Source of the DNA: Selaginella moellendorffii
Taxonomy: Eukaryota > Streptophyta > Lycopodiopsida > Selaginellales > Selaginellaceae
Assembly: GCF_000143415.4 (NCBI RefSeq)
Contig: NW_003314317.1
Span: 809,533-873,532, forward strand
Reading direction: 5' to 3'
Length of the DNA stretch: 64,000 nucleotides
A model generated the notes under the pieces. That model did no database searches, had not been told where the DNA came from, and saw only the letters and a list, made by a program, of their open reading frames with translations. Of the stretch, positions 35,547 to 46,947 are shown piece after piece. The translations under genes were made by a program, and so were the position numbers. Within the stretch, counting starts at the first letter, position 1. Each line of letters opens with the position of its first letter.

Positions 35547-37080
35547 GACCTTACATTACTACAATTTTATGTATCCTTTAAGTAGATAAATTAAGGTTTA
35601 CTGAAGCTTTTTAATTTTATATTGATCCCAAGCGTATGGTAGATCACTGATTGTCATGCCATACCAGTTTCTTCATCAGAATTAGTTTAATTTTAATTTA
35701 CTTTAAGTTAATTTTAAAAGCCATGCTATAATACCAAATTTTACTCTTTTGAACTTGTTAGCTATCACATTCAAAATTTAATACAAATTATATTCATTAA
35801 TTATAAAATTAAAATAGGAAAAGCATGAAGTAATACAAATGTTTTTGGTTTGCTTAAGTGAATTGGCAATGAGTATACTTAGAATTTAGTATATTCTACC
35901 ATCTAAGATATTATATACATGTTTATATAAACACCCCCAAATATATTCTAACATATTCTACAATCTAATGGCTGATATACATTTAGATTATCTAGTGTTT
36001 ATTAGAATAAAAATATTTATAATTTATCAATTTTCTTGAACAAATTGTAAGCTTTCTTGTGGGTAATGCAAAATTCAAAGCTTGGTAGGGAAGCTCCCTC
36101 TTCACCATCAGTGAGGAGTACTGTAAGTTTGCAGCTTTTTATGTAGCCTTTCTATGAAGGATGTAAATGCAATATTTGTGGACATTCTAAACTAAATTAG
36201 CATCTTCTTATATGCAAAGTAAACAATTTTCAAAATTCAATTTTTTTTTACTATTATATGCTTTGAGGCCATCTAACAATTCCTCTAGACTCTTTCACTT
36301 TCTCTATCTTCATGATTTCTTTTGTAGATTCAGATTTTCCTAATATCTTCTTTAGTGCCCAAGATCAGTGTATTCTCAAGATAATTATTATAAACTATGT
36401 ATCTTTTGAATTTAAAATTATATAAAAAGATTCAAGTAATTATAAAAATTACTTATCAATTTCTAGACTTAAGTATATTTCAAGGCTATAAACAGTTTTA
36501 GATCTTGATAATAGAATAATCTACATAATTTATATAATTGGTACAAAAACACTAACCAAGCGTCACACAGAAAAGTTTTTGAATTAATACCTGCACTCCA
36601 CTTTATTATTTTTATTTAATGAAATTGACTATTACTACTTATAAATTTGAAAATATTCTAATATTTCATAGTTTTCTATACATAATTTTTTTTAATCTAC
36701 TAAAGCTGTTTTTTGGTTTGCTTAAGCAAACATGTAGTGAATATACTTAGAATATTGAATTTTTTTTCTTCCATCTAAAAACTTAGATTAATTTTATGTT
36801 TATAAATTATAAAACCAAAGTTTTGTGTTTTATTATAAACATCTAAGTTGCAACTTCCATGACACTAGCATGGCCAACTTGTAGCCCCCATGTCCTCAAA
36901 CAACCCTAGCCACCATCACGGCTAGGCCTACCTTCTCAAGCTTTACTACTGAATGGTTTGTGGACAGGTTACTAACCATTGATTGCTTTTCTTTTTTAAA
37001 ATCTGTTGGCTGGTGGTGCACCAAGATTACAGCCCAATCTCACAATGAAGGAACTATTACCTCATCCCATATCCTATTTA
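35051..37080. other. AT-rich DNA with a duplicated short repeat (family C)
   Basis: No genes seen. A (TA)n tract lies at about 35,508-35,542. Two similar stretches at about 35,848-35,935 and 36,708-36,800 share TTTTTGGTTTGCTTAAG and the block around ATATACTTAGAAT...CCATCTAA; a third, inverted copy lies at about 54,905-55,025. Possibly a small non-autonomous transposon family. Confidence 0.5.
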
Positions 37081-37099
37081 TAATAGATTCAAAATTATA

Positions 37100-37500
37100 A
37101 ATAATCTACTTACCGCCCCCGCCTTGCTTCCTCCTCGTCGGGCTCCTTGCAATAGTGGCGAAACGGAACTAACAAGCCACGCTCTTTATGCCAAGAGCTG
37201 GGATCAAGTTCGTCATTCGGATGATCCCACTCAACGATGACCTCTGCATTGGCCCTGTGGATGCGTTGTCGTGGCAGTATGACGTGGCAGATTTGACAAC
37301 GTGGAGGATGACGCAATTAAGAACCAGCGCAGGAGTTCTTCGGGGTACGTTTGTAGCCGTCATCAAGCCTAGCAGCCTGGGTGGATCTGAGAGCAGCTGC
37401 ATTTCAAAGTGCGTGGGCCGCAACATCGAAGCTACCGGGATTGTGAGCAAAGCCCTCTTCAACGCTGCCGCCAAGAGAGTGAGTGAGTCATGCTCTTTCT
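37100..37500 (+). other. Unassigned GC-balanced coding-like segment
   Basis: The base composition changes sharply from the AT-rich flank. A 141-codon frame starts at 37,188 and includes VGRNIEATGIVSKALFNAAAKR before a possible splice donor (GTGAGTGAGT) at about 37,480. No domain recognised. It may be an exon of a gene related to the ARF-like fragment or to the following gene. Confidence 0.3.
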
Positions 37501-37544
37501 CTCGATCCAATCCGTTTTGCCTTTATCTCCGATCCTTGGTCTTT

Positions 37545-37803
37545 AGACATTCCAACAAGTATAAATGTGCCAGTCGTGGTTTCGGATGGTGTGCAAGGAG
37601 AGAGCGTCGGTGATCTAGGACGAGCTCTTCCGGACGAGGACTTCCACCAGGCGGTGGTGCTCGTCTTTGCCAACAAGCAGGATGCTATGGCTCCCGCGGT
37701 GCATCCAGCAAGCAAAGAGGGAAACAAGTTAACTCGGAAAAGCCAGTTTGTGGATTCAAAATCCGTGCTTCGCTCGAAGAACAACGTGAATTTCAGGGGG
37801 TAA
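37545..37803 (+). pseudogene. ADP-ribosylation factor (ARF) GTPase fragment
   Basis: The frame includes VVVSDGVQGESVGDLGRALP and EDFHQAVVLVFANKQDAM, matching the ARF pattern of an acidic loop followed by AVLLVFANKQDLPNAM; the NKQD guanine-specificity motif is kept. The P-loop and switch regions are absent nearby and the frame ends in a short unrelated tail, so this is a captured or decayed exon rather than a working GTPase. Confidence 0.6.
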
Positions 37804-38088
37804 CCAACAAAGACGACGAGTATCCTTGTTGTCCGGGGGAACTACGCAAGCGCCATCCGGCCATCCCCTACAGGGATGGAGTAGAGGAAATCAGACGTGC
37901 GCTCCATCGCTTGCACTTACTGCCTTAGCCGCGAAATGAGACACCGCCATAGCAAACCCTATGCCGAAGTTCCTCCTTTCTTTTAATAAGATCGTGCTTG
38001 GCTAACCTTTGTTCTTGCGGAGATTCTTCTTACTACCGCGATTTCAACTTCTCTTTCGAACTGCTTTTTGCTTTTTTTCTCACAGATG

Positions 38089-39849
38089 CCAGGAGTGCCA
38101 GGGAGTCACGTACTGCCGAGGAGCACGATATTGGAATCGCCGTGATCTGCTCTAACTTACACTCTTTCTGTGAAGCGGCCGATTTCATGGAGCAGCCAGG
38201 CCTCTCGCAAGAAACCTACGAGAGGCTACGGGAATGCTGCATCTTCAAGCCTGTGTTTGCGTCCCCCCGTGGTTATCGTGTACATCATGCGGGGGAGTGG
38301 CGTCGGCATTGTATTAGCAAGATCATACGCTGCAAGAGTGCAGTGAACATCATCGCCGGAAAGACATGGCCAGAGCGACGTTCTTCAAGGGAAGAGTGAG
38401 TGAGAAGTTTCTTCTTTCGTCTCGTTTCACCAAGTTTTTCTTTAAATGCTTTGTTCACCAGCATCGTTCAAGACCCCGGAGCATAAGATCTTCCCATCCG
38501 TGGCGCCAGCGACGAAAGGTATATCAGCCTCTAGATCACCTTCGCTGATAACAAGCTGAATGTTGCAGGTCACGGATTAATCGAAGCCTTCGTCTCACGT
38601 GTACTTGCGAGTCCGCACAAAACTATATCGTACAAGTTTGCGCTGCTAGGTACCAAAGGTCGTGCTGATCCCCCAGTCTGTTACGACCTTGATCCCCAGT
38701 CGGCTCCTGTTGCGAGAGCATTGACATTGACCACTGTTTTCCAGGTATGCTCTCTTCCACGCACTGCAAACTAAGTTTTCACTCGCTCTTATCACAGGGT
38801 CTCGAAGACAGTACATGTCGTTGACAGGTTTGCTGTCCCTCTTAATGCGTAGATTTCATGAACTTCGTGCATCCTCTTCAGAGACGAGCACTTTGCCAAT
38901 CCGCAGTACGAGCTCACCATGGACAAGCAGCGCCTAGGGGCACTGTGTGACTGCTGCAGGGGCAAGCCTTTCTTCGGCCTGGAGTGCAACTATTGGACCG
39001 AACGCATCCTTTGGTCGAAGGGCGACCTGTGGTGCGCGGATTTCGTCATGAGTTACCTCTGCAAGAGCCCGGAGATGGTGGACAGAATCATTTCCGGGGA
39101 CGTCCCTCTGCATGGCCAGCCCTTTACCGAGCTGTTTCCAGGTCTGTTTTTTTTGTTCGACACGGATTGCAGATGCAAGATTCTACAAGAGGTTTAAGAA
39201 AAGAAAGGTTTGAGAGAGGGAGTTGAGTTGATTTGATTTACAGGCTGACCAAGAAGCTTGTCCTTGGTGCATGCAGTGAGGGTGTATGAGGAAGAGGACT
39301 TACCTCCCGGCTCAGAGCAATGCAGGCCCAATCTTCGAGAAGCTCCGAGGCCGGCCTGTTTTTGCACCCGACATCGACGACGAGGATGGGGAGGAGCTGA
39401 CACGGGAGTGGGTGGAAGCTGGCACTGAGTTTGTGCTTGCGGACCTGGGCTCGTCAAGTTGCAGGACAAATCTTTGAGAGCTTCCAGATCAGTGGCAACG
39501 TTCCGCTGGATGGCCCAAGCCCGCCCATGCCATGCTATTGCAACGACGAGACGCGCTGGGAGAGGCATGCTTTTGCGGAGAAAGAGACGTATGGGCGGGG
39601 ATGGTGCCGGAGTGGCTGGTGTGGATGACGGACGAGGAGTACCTCGAGCGCGTGAGGGCGGCGGCTTATCCACTTGCTGTGCTCGTCGTTCCGGATGGTT
39701 ATTACGGTTGCCGCATGTATTACAATGCCAAGCATTGTGGTGTCATTGGTGGCATGTTGTCCGGGTTACTGGATTGTACCGATCATGATTGCGTGTGCGC
39801 TATACTGAATCGTGGAAATGACCGGTTTATTCCTCGGTGGGTAGAATAA
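38089..39849 (+). CDS. Unrecognised Cys-rich multi-exon gene, possibly broken
   Basis: Several exons separated by introns of about 50-100 bp can be linked in frame: about 38,089-38,395, 38,460-38,517 (FKTPEHKIFPSVAPATK), 38,569-38,743 (GHGLIEAFVSRVLASPHK...), a short exon near 38,800, 38,880-39,140 (GALCDCCRGKPFFGLECNY, ISGDVPLHGQPFTELFPG) and 39,276 onward. The 3' part repeats the motif as ISGNVPLDGPSPPMP and ends IPRWVE. Between 39,330 and 39,480 the best frames disagree, so a frameshift or missed intron is likely. No known domain recognised. The Cys pairs might bind metal or form disulfides. Fragments recur at 14.83 and 58.78 kb, so it belongs to a repeated, probably lineage-specific family. 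Confidence 0.45.
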
Positions 39850-39981
39850 TCACCCGCAGAAAACGAAACGAAATATAAAAACGAAAGAGCTATCACGCGC
39901 GAGGTATATTCTGGCTACCGATAGCTGTTTCATTTTTATATTTCGTTTTCGTTATCTGCACCCACCGAGGAATAAACCGGT
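39821..39981. repeat. Inverted repeat at the 3' end of the 38-kb gene
   Basis: The left arm 39,821-39,893 and right arm 39,921-39,981 are reverse complements except for an extra 13 nt in the left arm and a few substitutions. The left arm begins in the last codons of the gene (RFIPRWVE), so the 3' end has been copied in inverted orientation, giving a hairpin with a loop of about 27 nt. Confidence 0.85.
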
Positions 39982-40079
39982 TCGAACCGAAAGAGCATTC
40001 ATGCGCGAGGAACTACCGCCAATGTTTTGTTTTTTCTTTACCCTTTTTTTCTGGTCTCGTCACTAAACACACCGTAAAG

Positions 40080-40285
40080 GGATGGCCGATTTCAAGCTCC
40101 TTGAAGCACAAAGGAAGAATTCTTTTTGTCGGTATGAAGCTGAGCTCCGAGTGCCGCAGAGAAAGCGTTCGCCATCGAATTTCTGTTGCTTGTGGACTAA
40201 GTTAAAGAAAAGTTGACGCGAGTAGAACTGGGAATGTTCTAAATCTCGTAGTTGTAACACCACACATATAAGAAAAGCTGACTGT
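40080..40285 (+). pseudogene. Composite of USP-kinase 5' fragment and dioxygenase 3'UTR fragment
   Basis: 40,085-40,170 resembles the start of the USP-kinase gene 900 bp downstream, including a shared GGTATGAAGCTGAGCTCCGA. 40,195-40,285 resembles the dioxygenase 3'UTR (TAAAGAAAAGTTGACG and GGGAATGTTCTAAATC). It is a small chimera like those at 9-15 kb. Confidence 0.65.
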
Positions 40286-41024
40286 GACTAGTGTATATCC
40301 ATGAACTTTGAATTATTTGTTTCTAAAGGACTGGACTAAGTCAAGTCAATCTTATTTTATTGATTAGAAAATGTAGCAATCCAAAGACAAGACTCCCCAA
40401 GGTTAGATCCAACGAATCTTTGTCCTTTTTACCCAACTTCTCTTTGCCTTGGAAGAATGGAAAAGCAAACCTTTGCAACCAACCAGACCTGCCGAGGGAA
40501 TCGAACCGGTGACCCGTCAATTCCTCGCTCCAGGCATTATTCTAGTTTTCCATTAATGCGCTAATTAAGCAGCGTTACATTAAAATTAATCACAGTTACT
40601 TGAAGAAAGAAAGAGAACCGCCAAGAAAGGGAGCTGCGCGAGCGCGCTCAATTAGAAATTTAGATTGGAATCGTTTCTGGGCATGGTTGTTGGATCGGTT
40701 TAAAATCGCCTATCGCTCTCTTCAATCGCTCGCTCGCTCCACAGATTTCGAGTCGAGAGCTATAGCTGAAAGAAAGCGACCCAGCAACGAGCGAGCGTCC
40801 GTTTTTTTTTCCCTTTTCCCTCCTTGGCCGCTCGTTTTTGGGGCCAGATTTGATCGCCCTTGTGAGCGCTTTCTCGTGATCCCATCGGTGAGGTGATGAA
40901 TTCGCTGCGATCGGTGGAAGAAAAGAGAGAAGAGTAAAGAAGGGAGAATTTGCGAGGAGCGACTCGCAATGTGGCCGATTTCTTCCAGAGGAAGAAGAAG
41001 AAGAACAAGGTGGTGGTAAGGAAA

Positions 41025-44000
41025 ATGGCGAAGATTTCTTCTTCTTCTTCACCCGCAAAGCGAATTCTTCTCGTTGGTATGAAGCTGAGCTCCGAGTGCC
41101 GTGAGCGCCTGACATGGATAGTCGCAAGGCTCACGATCCCGGGAGATCACGTCATTGCTGTTCATGTCCTCCAATCTTCCTCCTCTACCGGTAAGCAAAC
41201 TTCCATTTTTCTTCCGTTTTTCAATCTCAAACTTCTTCGTGGCTCATCTGAAAGAGAGCTCACGTTAGATAGATCTCCTGCCTTTCTGCAAAGACAGAGC
41301 TTTCCTTCACATACCTTTTTCATACGAAAAACCCTGTAAAACTTTGTAACGTTTTGGCAGCACTGTCTTCGGAGCTGGATCCGGCCACCAGAAAGGAACT
41401 GGACGAGACCTTTCAAGGTGTTTTAGGAGTGTACCAGGGCCTCTGTACGCTCAAGCAGGTAATCACTCGTCAGCAACAAAAAAAAATCAGAGAAACAAAA
41501 GCTGCTGCTAGCTCTAGAAAATGCGATCATACATACGTACCTCACACCAAAATTTTAATGGTTCTTCTTTCCTCACTCTTGTCTTTGCTGCTTTTGCTTT
41601 GTGTGTCGCAGATCAAGTTGGACATTAAAGTGGTTGTTGGAGCCAGTGTTAAAGAGTGCCTGGTGGATGCTGCCAAGTTGGAGGACGCTACGAAATTGAT
41701 CCTCGGTACCAGCAGATTTGTGCCGACTGGGTAAGCGACCACTCCCATTTAACACGCGTTGACGGGAAGCTTCCATCCATCTAGAGAGTTTAGCTTCGTT
41801 ACAACTTCAAAGCTTGAATCGCTTACTTACGAGTGGTTTTCTTCTTTGCTTCTTCTGCTGTTTTGGTTTTGTCGTGTGCGGTTTAGTTTGTCCACATCCC
41901 TCGCAAAATACTGTTTGAAGAGGCTCCCAAGCAGCTGCTCAGTCACGATAATTGACCGAGGGAAAGTGATATTCGAGAGGCCTGGATATCGCAGCAGCAG
42001 CAGCAGCAGCAACAACACTGGTAAGTTGCAATTCTAAAGAGAGAGAGAGAGAGAGAAGATAGTGGTTTTACCGCGGTTCTTCATTCCAGGGAAAGAAGTA
42101 AGCTCCTGCGCACAAACATGCACGCCTAGTGTTCTTCAAAGAGGAATCATGAAGCGCCTGAGCTGCAGCAGCAGTCACCACCAAGCTTCGGAATTCGATA
42201 CCAGTGGCACTGATAATGACTCGCCTGGCGGGAGCAACGACAACAATCCAGGCTCCTCAAACTCTGGTCGCAGCAGCGTTGTGTTGGAGGCCAACTTGTC
42301 CGACTCCGACAGATCCTTCTCAGCTTCTCCTGTCAGCGTTCTTCACCCCAACACGGACGAGTTCAAGCCCCCGGAATCGAAAGAGAGCCAAGAGCACCTG
42401 TCGAGCTCGCAAGGGAGTTCGATGACCTGTGAAGATGGGAAAGCCTTGCAGGGATGGCCACTTCGCGCATTTCCTCTGGACAAAGTTGTTTCTTCGCCGT
42501 CGAGAGAGCCCGAGGAGAGGGAGCTGTCCGTAGTTAACTGGGCCTTACAGCTTCCAAACAGGTCCCAGAGGCGACGCCAGGCGCTCGAGTGTTCCTCCGC
42601 CAGAGACAGTGTTTCGTCGTCCAGCAGTGAGTTTGGATGCGAACAGAAACTCTTGTCCAAGTGCAGGAGTGCTCCTCCACCGCGGGAAAGATCTCTTCTT
42701 CTCGAGTGTCTTCGGCAGGAAGTCGCGGCTCCTTTTGAGCAGGAAGAGGCGAGCAAGCTCAACGACGAGAAACCAGCAGACACGGCTTCATCATTGTCAT
42801 TGAGCCAGCGGCTGCAACTTCTCTACACGAAGAACACCTCTGCGGCAGTAAAATTCGATGCGGAGGAGCTGCTGAAAGCCACCAGCAATTTATCATCAAG
42901 TAAGCTATCCATGCTCGAACAACAGTCTCTTACCGGTCTTTTGCTTCTCTTGTCTAGAAAACTTGGTCGGAAGAGGTGGCTGTAGTCAAGTTTTTAAAGG
43001 AACTCTGGCAAATGGTCAAGCAATTGCTGTCAAATGCTTGAATGAAGTCACGGCTGACTCAGAAGGCGAGCTGGTTACAGAGGTTGAGATATTGAGCAGC
43101 TTGAGACATAGGAACGTTATTTCCTTACTTGGTTACTGCGCCAACTCCAAAAAACGTATGCTGGTGTACAACTTTGCCGCAAATGGGAACTTGGAACAGT
43201 GCTTGCATGGTACGTGTTCCTCTTGAGTCTCGCTCGCTAATCGTCAAGTCTCCCTTTGGTCTGGATCAGGAGAAAACTCGAAAACGTCTTTTCTGGACTG
43301 GCCTTCGCGGAGAAAGATTGCAATTGGTGCTGCAGAAGGACTCGAGTATCTCCACGACGGATGCCCGAGGCCTGTCATTCACAGGGACGTGAAGTCGTCA
43401 AACATTCTTCTTTCGTCGACCAACGAAGCTCTGGTAATAACTAACTTGCCTGAAGAGAAAAAAAACTAACTTGTTCGCAGATCTCGGACTTTGGACTTGC
43501 AAAATGGGCACCGACAACAACTTCTCACATAACCTGTACAGACGTCGTAGGAACTTTCGGGTATGAAACGCTGAAAACTCACCTCATTTATTCCTCTACC
43601 TCGTTGAAAATCCTCACTTCCGTTTACAGATATCTAGCGCCCGAGTACTTCATGTTTGGAAAGCTCAACGAGAAGACGGACGTGTACTCGTTCGGCGTTG
43701 TTCTTCTGGAGCTCATCACTGGAAAGCACCCGATCAACGCGTCAAATCAAAAGGGTCAAGAAAACTTGATAAAATGGGTAATGCCACCTCAACCTACCTG
43801 TCGAAATCACGTATTCGAATAAGTTTGGCGTCTTGTCTCTTTCAGGGACGACCTCTTCTCGAGAGTGGAAATCTGGAGAAGCTGGTAGATCCGAGACTTC
43901 ATGATGACTACGATGTCCAGCATATGAAACTTATGGTCCTGGCAGCAGCCTTGTGCCTTCGACAGTCACCTCAACACAGACCGCGAATGCGCAGAGTAAG

Positions 44001-44335
44001 TTTCGCCAACAACGATATTTTCCGGTGTCTTAACAGGTGTGTGTGTGTGCGTGGTCTTAAAGATATCGAGGTTGCTGAGCGGTGACGAAGAAAACAGCCT
44101 CCTGTGGGCCAACCGCGAGTTAAAGCTTTGCAAAGGCGAAGAGCAGCACTGCATAGATGAGGATTACGCACGGCCTTCCACATCCGACTGTGAGGTAAGG
44201 ACTCACCTTGCGCTGGCCATGCTCGGAGTCGAGGACGATGTCGCATCCGAGTGCGATCAAAGCAGTAGCAGCATGGATTTCGTGAGTTCCAGGAAGAGCC
44301 TCGAAGATTACTTTGGTGGTCGATGTAGCCAGTAG
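41025..44335 (+). CDS. Receptor-like cytoplasmic kinase with N-terminal USP domain (RLCK VI-like)
   Basis: Eleven exons (41025-41190, 41361-41458, 41612-41730, 41887-42020, 42090-42899, 42958-43209, 43270-43433, 43481-43560, 43630-43777, 43846-43995, 44063-44335) give 797 residues. Residues 10-150 form a universal stress protein fold ([43 protein letters not shown]). A Ser-rich linker of about 250 residues follows. The kinase domain starts near residue 435 with [11 protein letters not shown] (Gly loop), VKCL (Lys), [13 protein letters not shown] (HRD), SDFGLAKW (DFG), GTFGYLAPEY and [15 protein letters not shown]. All catalytic residues are present. USP-kinase fusions are a plant class; its members are cytosolic and some act with ROP GTPases (family knowledge). 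The ATG chosen follows in-frame upstream sequence that lacks an ATG. Confidence 0.9.
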
Positions 44336-44591
44336 CTTAGCTGCGATTTTTTTTCGTGAGGAAACCAGAGAAGAGTGAGCTGGAGTGACACTTGAGTAGA
44401 GAATAGAATAGCCTACCGCTTGGTCGTGGTCGCACGCCTTACAAACACGATGTCCGCGGCTATGCTTTGTCAGCTCCGTCATCTCCCCGACGCTCTAGTT
44501 CTCGGACAAACTCCTGACAGCAATTTCAATGCTGGAATGTTGGATAAGAGATGACTCTCCGTGAACAGTACCTGAGATTTTGGGGGATGAG

Positions 44592-45722
44592 ATGTCGCTG
44601 ATCACAATTTTCAGGTGGCTCAAGAAGCTGCTTCACTACGATAACAAGGAAGAAGAACAACGCCCCCGCGAGGAAGATGAAGATTGCACTTCCATCTTGG
44701 CAGACGCAGCATCACAGCAGTTTTCGTTTCCAAGGAAGTTCAGTTACGACGAGATCCAAGCTGCAACGAGTAAGTTTGTCAGAAAGCACAATCCAGGAAA
44801 TGGTAAAGTTGCTTACTTCGAAGGCAGACTCCGCAGCTCTGGAAAGAGAGTAGTTGTGAAGAAGGTCGAGGCAAGTCGACGGTTGAGCAAGGAGGACTTC
44901 ATGGAAGAAGTGACGAAAATGTCCAGCATCCAGCACCGCAATTTGGTGGAGCTTCAAGGTTTCTGCCTGCTCCGGTCCAGCTTCTTCCTCGTCTACTCCG
45001 ACTACATGTACAGCAGGACGCCCCTGGATAAGCTTCTCTTCGGCAACAGTGACGATGCCCTCCGTTGGACCTCCAGGTTGCAAATTGTTGTTGATGTTGC
45101 AAAAGGACTCGCTTGCCTTCACTCAAACAACGTCCTCCACCTGGACTTGAAGTCCGAGAACGTCCACCTAGACAGCAACTTTCGAGCAAAGATCTCCGAC
45201 TTTGGATTCTCCAGCCTTGCCGCAGAAAAGACGACGATGACTGTACGAGGCACCCCCGGCTACATGGCACCCGAATGGCTCCAGATGAGAGTGAGCGAGA
45301 AGACGGATGTGTACAGCTTTGGAATCCTCGTGCTCGAAGTCGTGAGTGGAAAGAAGACGATCCACTACGAAAAACAGATGCTCAGACACCTGGGAACCTG
45401 GGCCTTTCAAGTTGCTCACAGAGGCCGCCTCTTCGAGATGGTGGACACCAAAATACTCCCGGAGGTCTCGTCCCACAGCCGGCAGATGAAAAACCTCCTC
45501 AAAATCGGGCTTTGGTGCATTCAAGCCGACGCGAGGATCCGGCCCTCCATGTCGAGTGCCGTCAAGATGCTGGAAGAAGGACGCAGCATCATCGATCCGC
45601 CTCTGCCTCCTCTACCACGGGAAGATGCATCCATAGACATGGACTTCTCGCTGAGCGTGGTTATGGAGATGATGCAGCACCGTCAAGACTACGGGAAAAA
45701 GAGCAGCTTCTTCAGAAAGTAG
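44592..45722 (+). CDS. Receptor-like cytoplasmic kinase, non-RD
   Basis: A single exon of 376 residues from the first ATG. The N-terminal 50 residues are acidic, with no signal peptide or membrane segment. The kinase domain begins FSYDEIQAATSKF. The glycine loop is weak (NPGNGKVAYFEG), the ATP lysine is in VVVKKV, the catalytic loop is VLHLDLKSENV (Leu replaces the usual Arg of HRD), DFG is in ISDFGFSS, then GTPGYMAPEWL and DVYSFGILVLEVVSG. It belongs to the plant RLK/Pelle superfamily, possibly close to the CRK/LRK10-type groups. The missing Arg predicts activation-loop-independent regulation (inference). Confidence 0.85.
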   Translation: MSLITIFRWLKKLLHYDNKEEEQRPREEDEDCTSILADAASQQFSFPRKFSYDEIQAATSKFVRKHNPGNGKVAYFEGRLRSSGKRVVVKKVEASRRLSKEDFMEEVTKMSSIQHRNLVELQGFCLLRSSFFLVYSDYMYSRTPLDKLLFGNSDDALRWTSRLQIVVDVAKGLACLHSNNVLHLDLKSENVHLDSNFRAKISDFGFSSLAAEKTTMTVRGTPGYMAPEWLQMRVSEKTDVYSFGILVLEVVSGKKTIHYEKQMLRHLGTWAFQVAHRGRLFEMVDTKILPEVSSHSRQMKNLLKIGLWCIQADARIRPSMSSAVKMLEEGRSIIDPPLPPLPREDASIDMDFSLSVVMEMMQHRQDYGKKSSFFRK

Positions 45723-46648
45723 AGAATGGGGTGGCAAACCTACGTACTAGTGCGTCCATCGGTCGCTTGTACAGGCATCAACCTCAGGCTCAGCTGCAAG
45801 AGCTCAAGTTCTAAGTCATAAGCATGTATAAAAAAGCGAAGTTGTAGTAAGGCTTACCAGTGAGCGTGAAAGGAGAGCTTTCTGTATAGCAGCATAAGAG
45901 ACTCAAGCTTGTCTTTTGCTTTCGATCCATAGCTCCAATTCGTAACCCCCTCTCGCCTCGCATGATGTCGAGCAATTCACGCGACCAAAAGAATCAGCGA
46001 GCTCCATCTCTACGAGAAAGCGTACGCAAAACTACTAGCCCCGTACCATTTTCTTTCTTAGAATCCGCGTTACACCGAACTTCCCAGATTCGAACGCTAG
46101 AATTTTCATGACCGCATTCCAAAATCCCAGCATCCACACGCCCACATTTCAAGCAGAGGCTCCCGCTGAGCGCAGCGATCCCTCCCGCGCCTCTTCCCTG
46201 TGCCGCTATCGCTCACCCTATCGAGAGAGCGCCATCGCTAAACCCTAGAAACCCTCTAAACCTCGAGCAATATAAAAAAAAAAACCATTTAATGGATATG
46301 GTCTAAAGAATTTCCAGAAAGATCTTTTCGTTTCTCCTACGGCATAGTACCACACTCGATGATTTCACGTGAAGCGAATATACTCGCTTTTCTTTGCTTC
46401 TTTGTTTTGCGTATCCCCGTTCTTCGTCTGGGATGTTCTAAACCAAAAAAAAAGCCAAGAAAACCACGAGAGAATCAAGTCAATAACATTGACGTGTTAG
46501 ATCCAAATCCAAGCAAGCTCTTCCAAGAAATGTACCTCCCAAGTCGCTGCCATGAAAGCCAGTCCCCCGTACCGCAAAAAAACTCTAAACAAATCCCTCC
46601 ACCAAAAAGCTGTCTAGGCCGCTGTGGATGAGCTCGAAACCATTCATC

Positions 46649-46680
<32 letters not shown>
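45723..46680. other. Intergenic region with telo-box and (GA)n tract
   Basis: A telo-box AAACCCTA followed by GAAACCCT lies at 46,240-46,255, and a (GA)n tract at about 46,650-46,681. A 90-codon open frame at 46,359-46,631 and a 46-codon frame from about 46,687 show no recognised features. The telo-box suggests a housekeeping-type promoter whose gene I could not identify on either strand. Confidence 0.4.
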
Positions 46681-46683
<3 letters not shown>

Positions 46684-46947
46684 TAATGCTTTCCTCCGCA
46701 GCCTCCCGGGACCGAGTGCTCTACAGCCTCAGCAAAATTGACAAGTATGCCGAGCTCGCAAAATCCCAGAAAGCTAGAGCTCCATCCTCCAAAACCTTGT
46801 TTCACACCAGCCCCTGGAGCTAACTGGTCGTCTTTGCTCTGATCATCGTCCCCTTTTCCTCTGTTCTATCCTCTCCATACTTTTCTCCACCATGATTGTT
46901 AATCCCCTTCGCGGCTATGCCTTGATAAGCCGCAGCTACGAGTGTCT

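Noticed and set aside
40490-40545. tRNA-like or SINE-like block on the minus strand (GGTTCGATTCC B-box sequence)
   Set aside because: The B-box-like motif is present, but the flanking bases do not form a T-stem or acceptor stem and no convincing A-box or anticodon arm is seen. Not enough for a tRNA or SINE call.
46359-46631. 90-codon ORF upstream of the first LecRK
   Set aside because: No recognisable domain. It lies in an intergenic region between a telo-box and a GA tract; kept only as part of the intergenic description.
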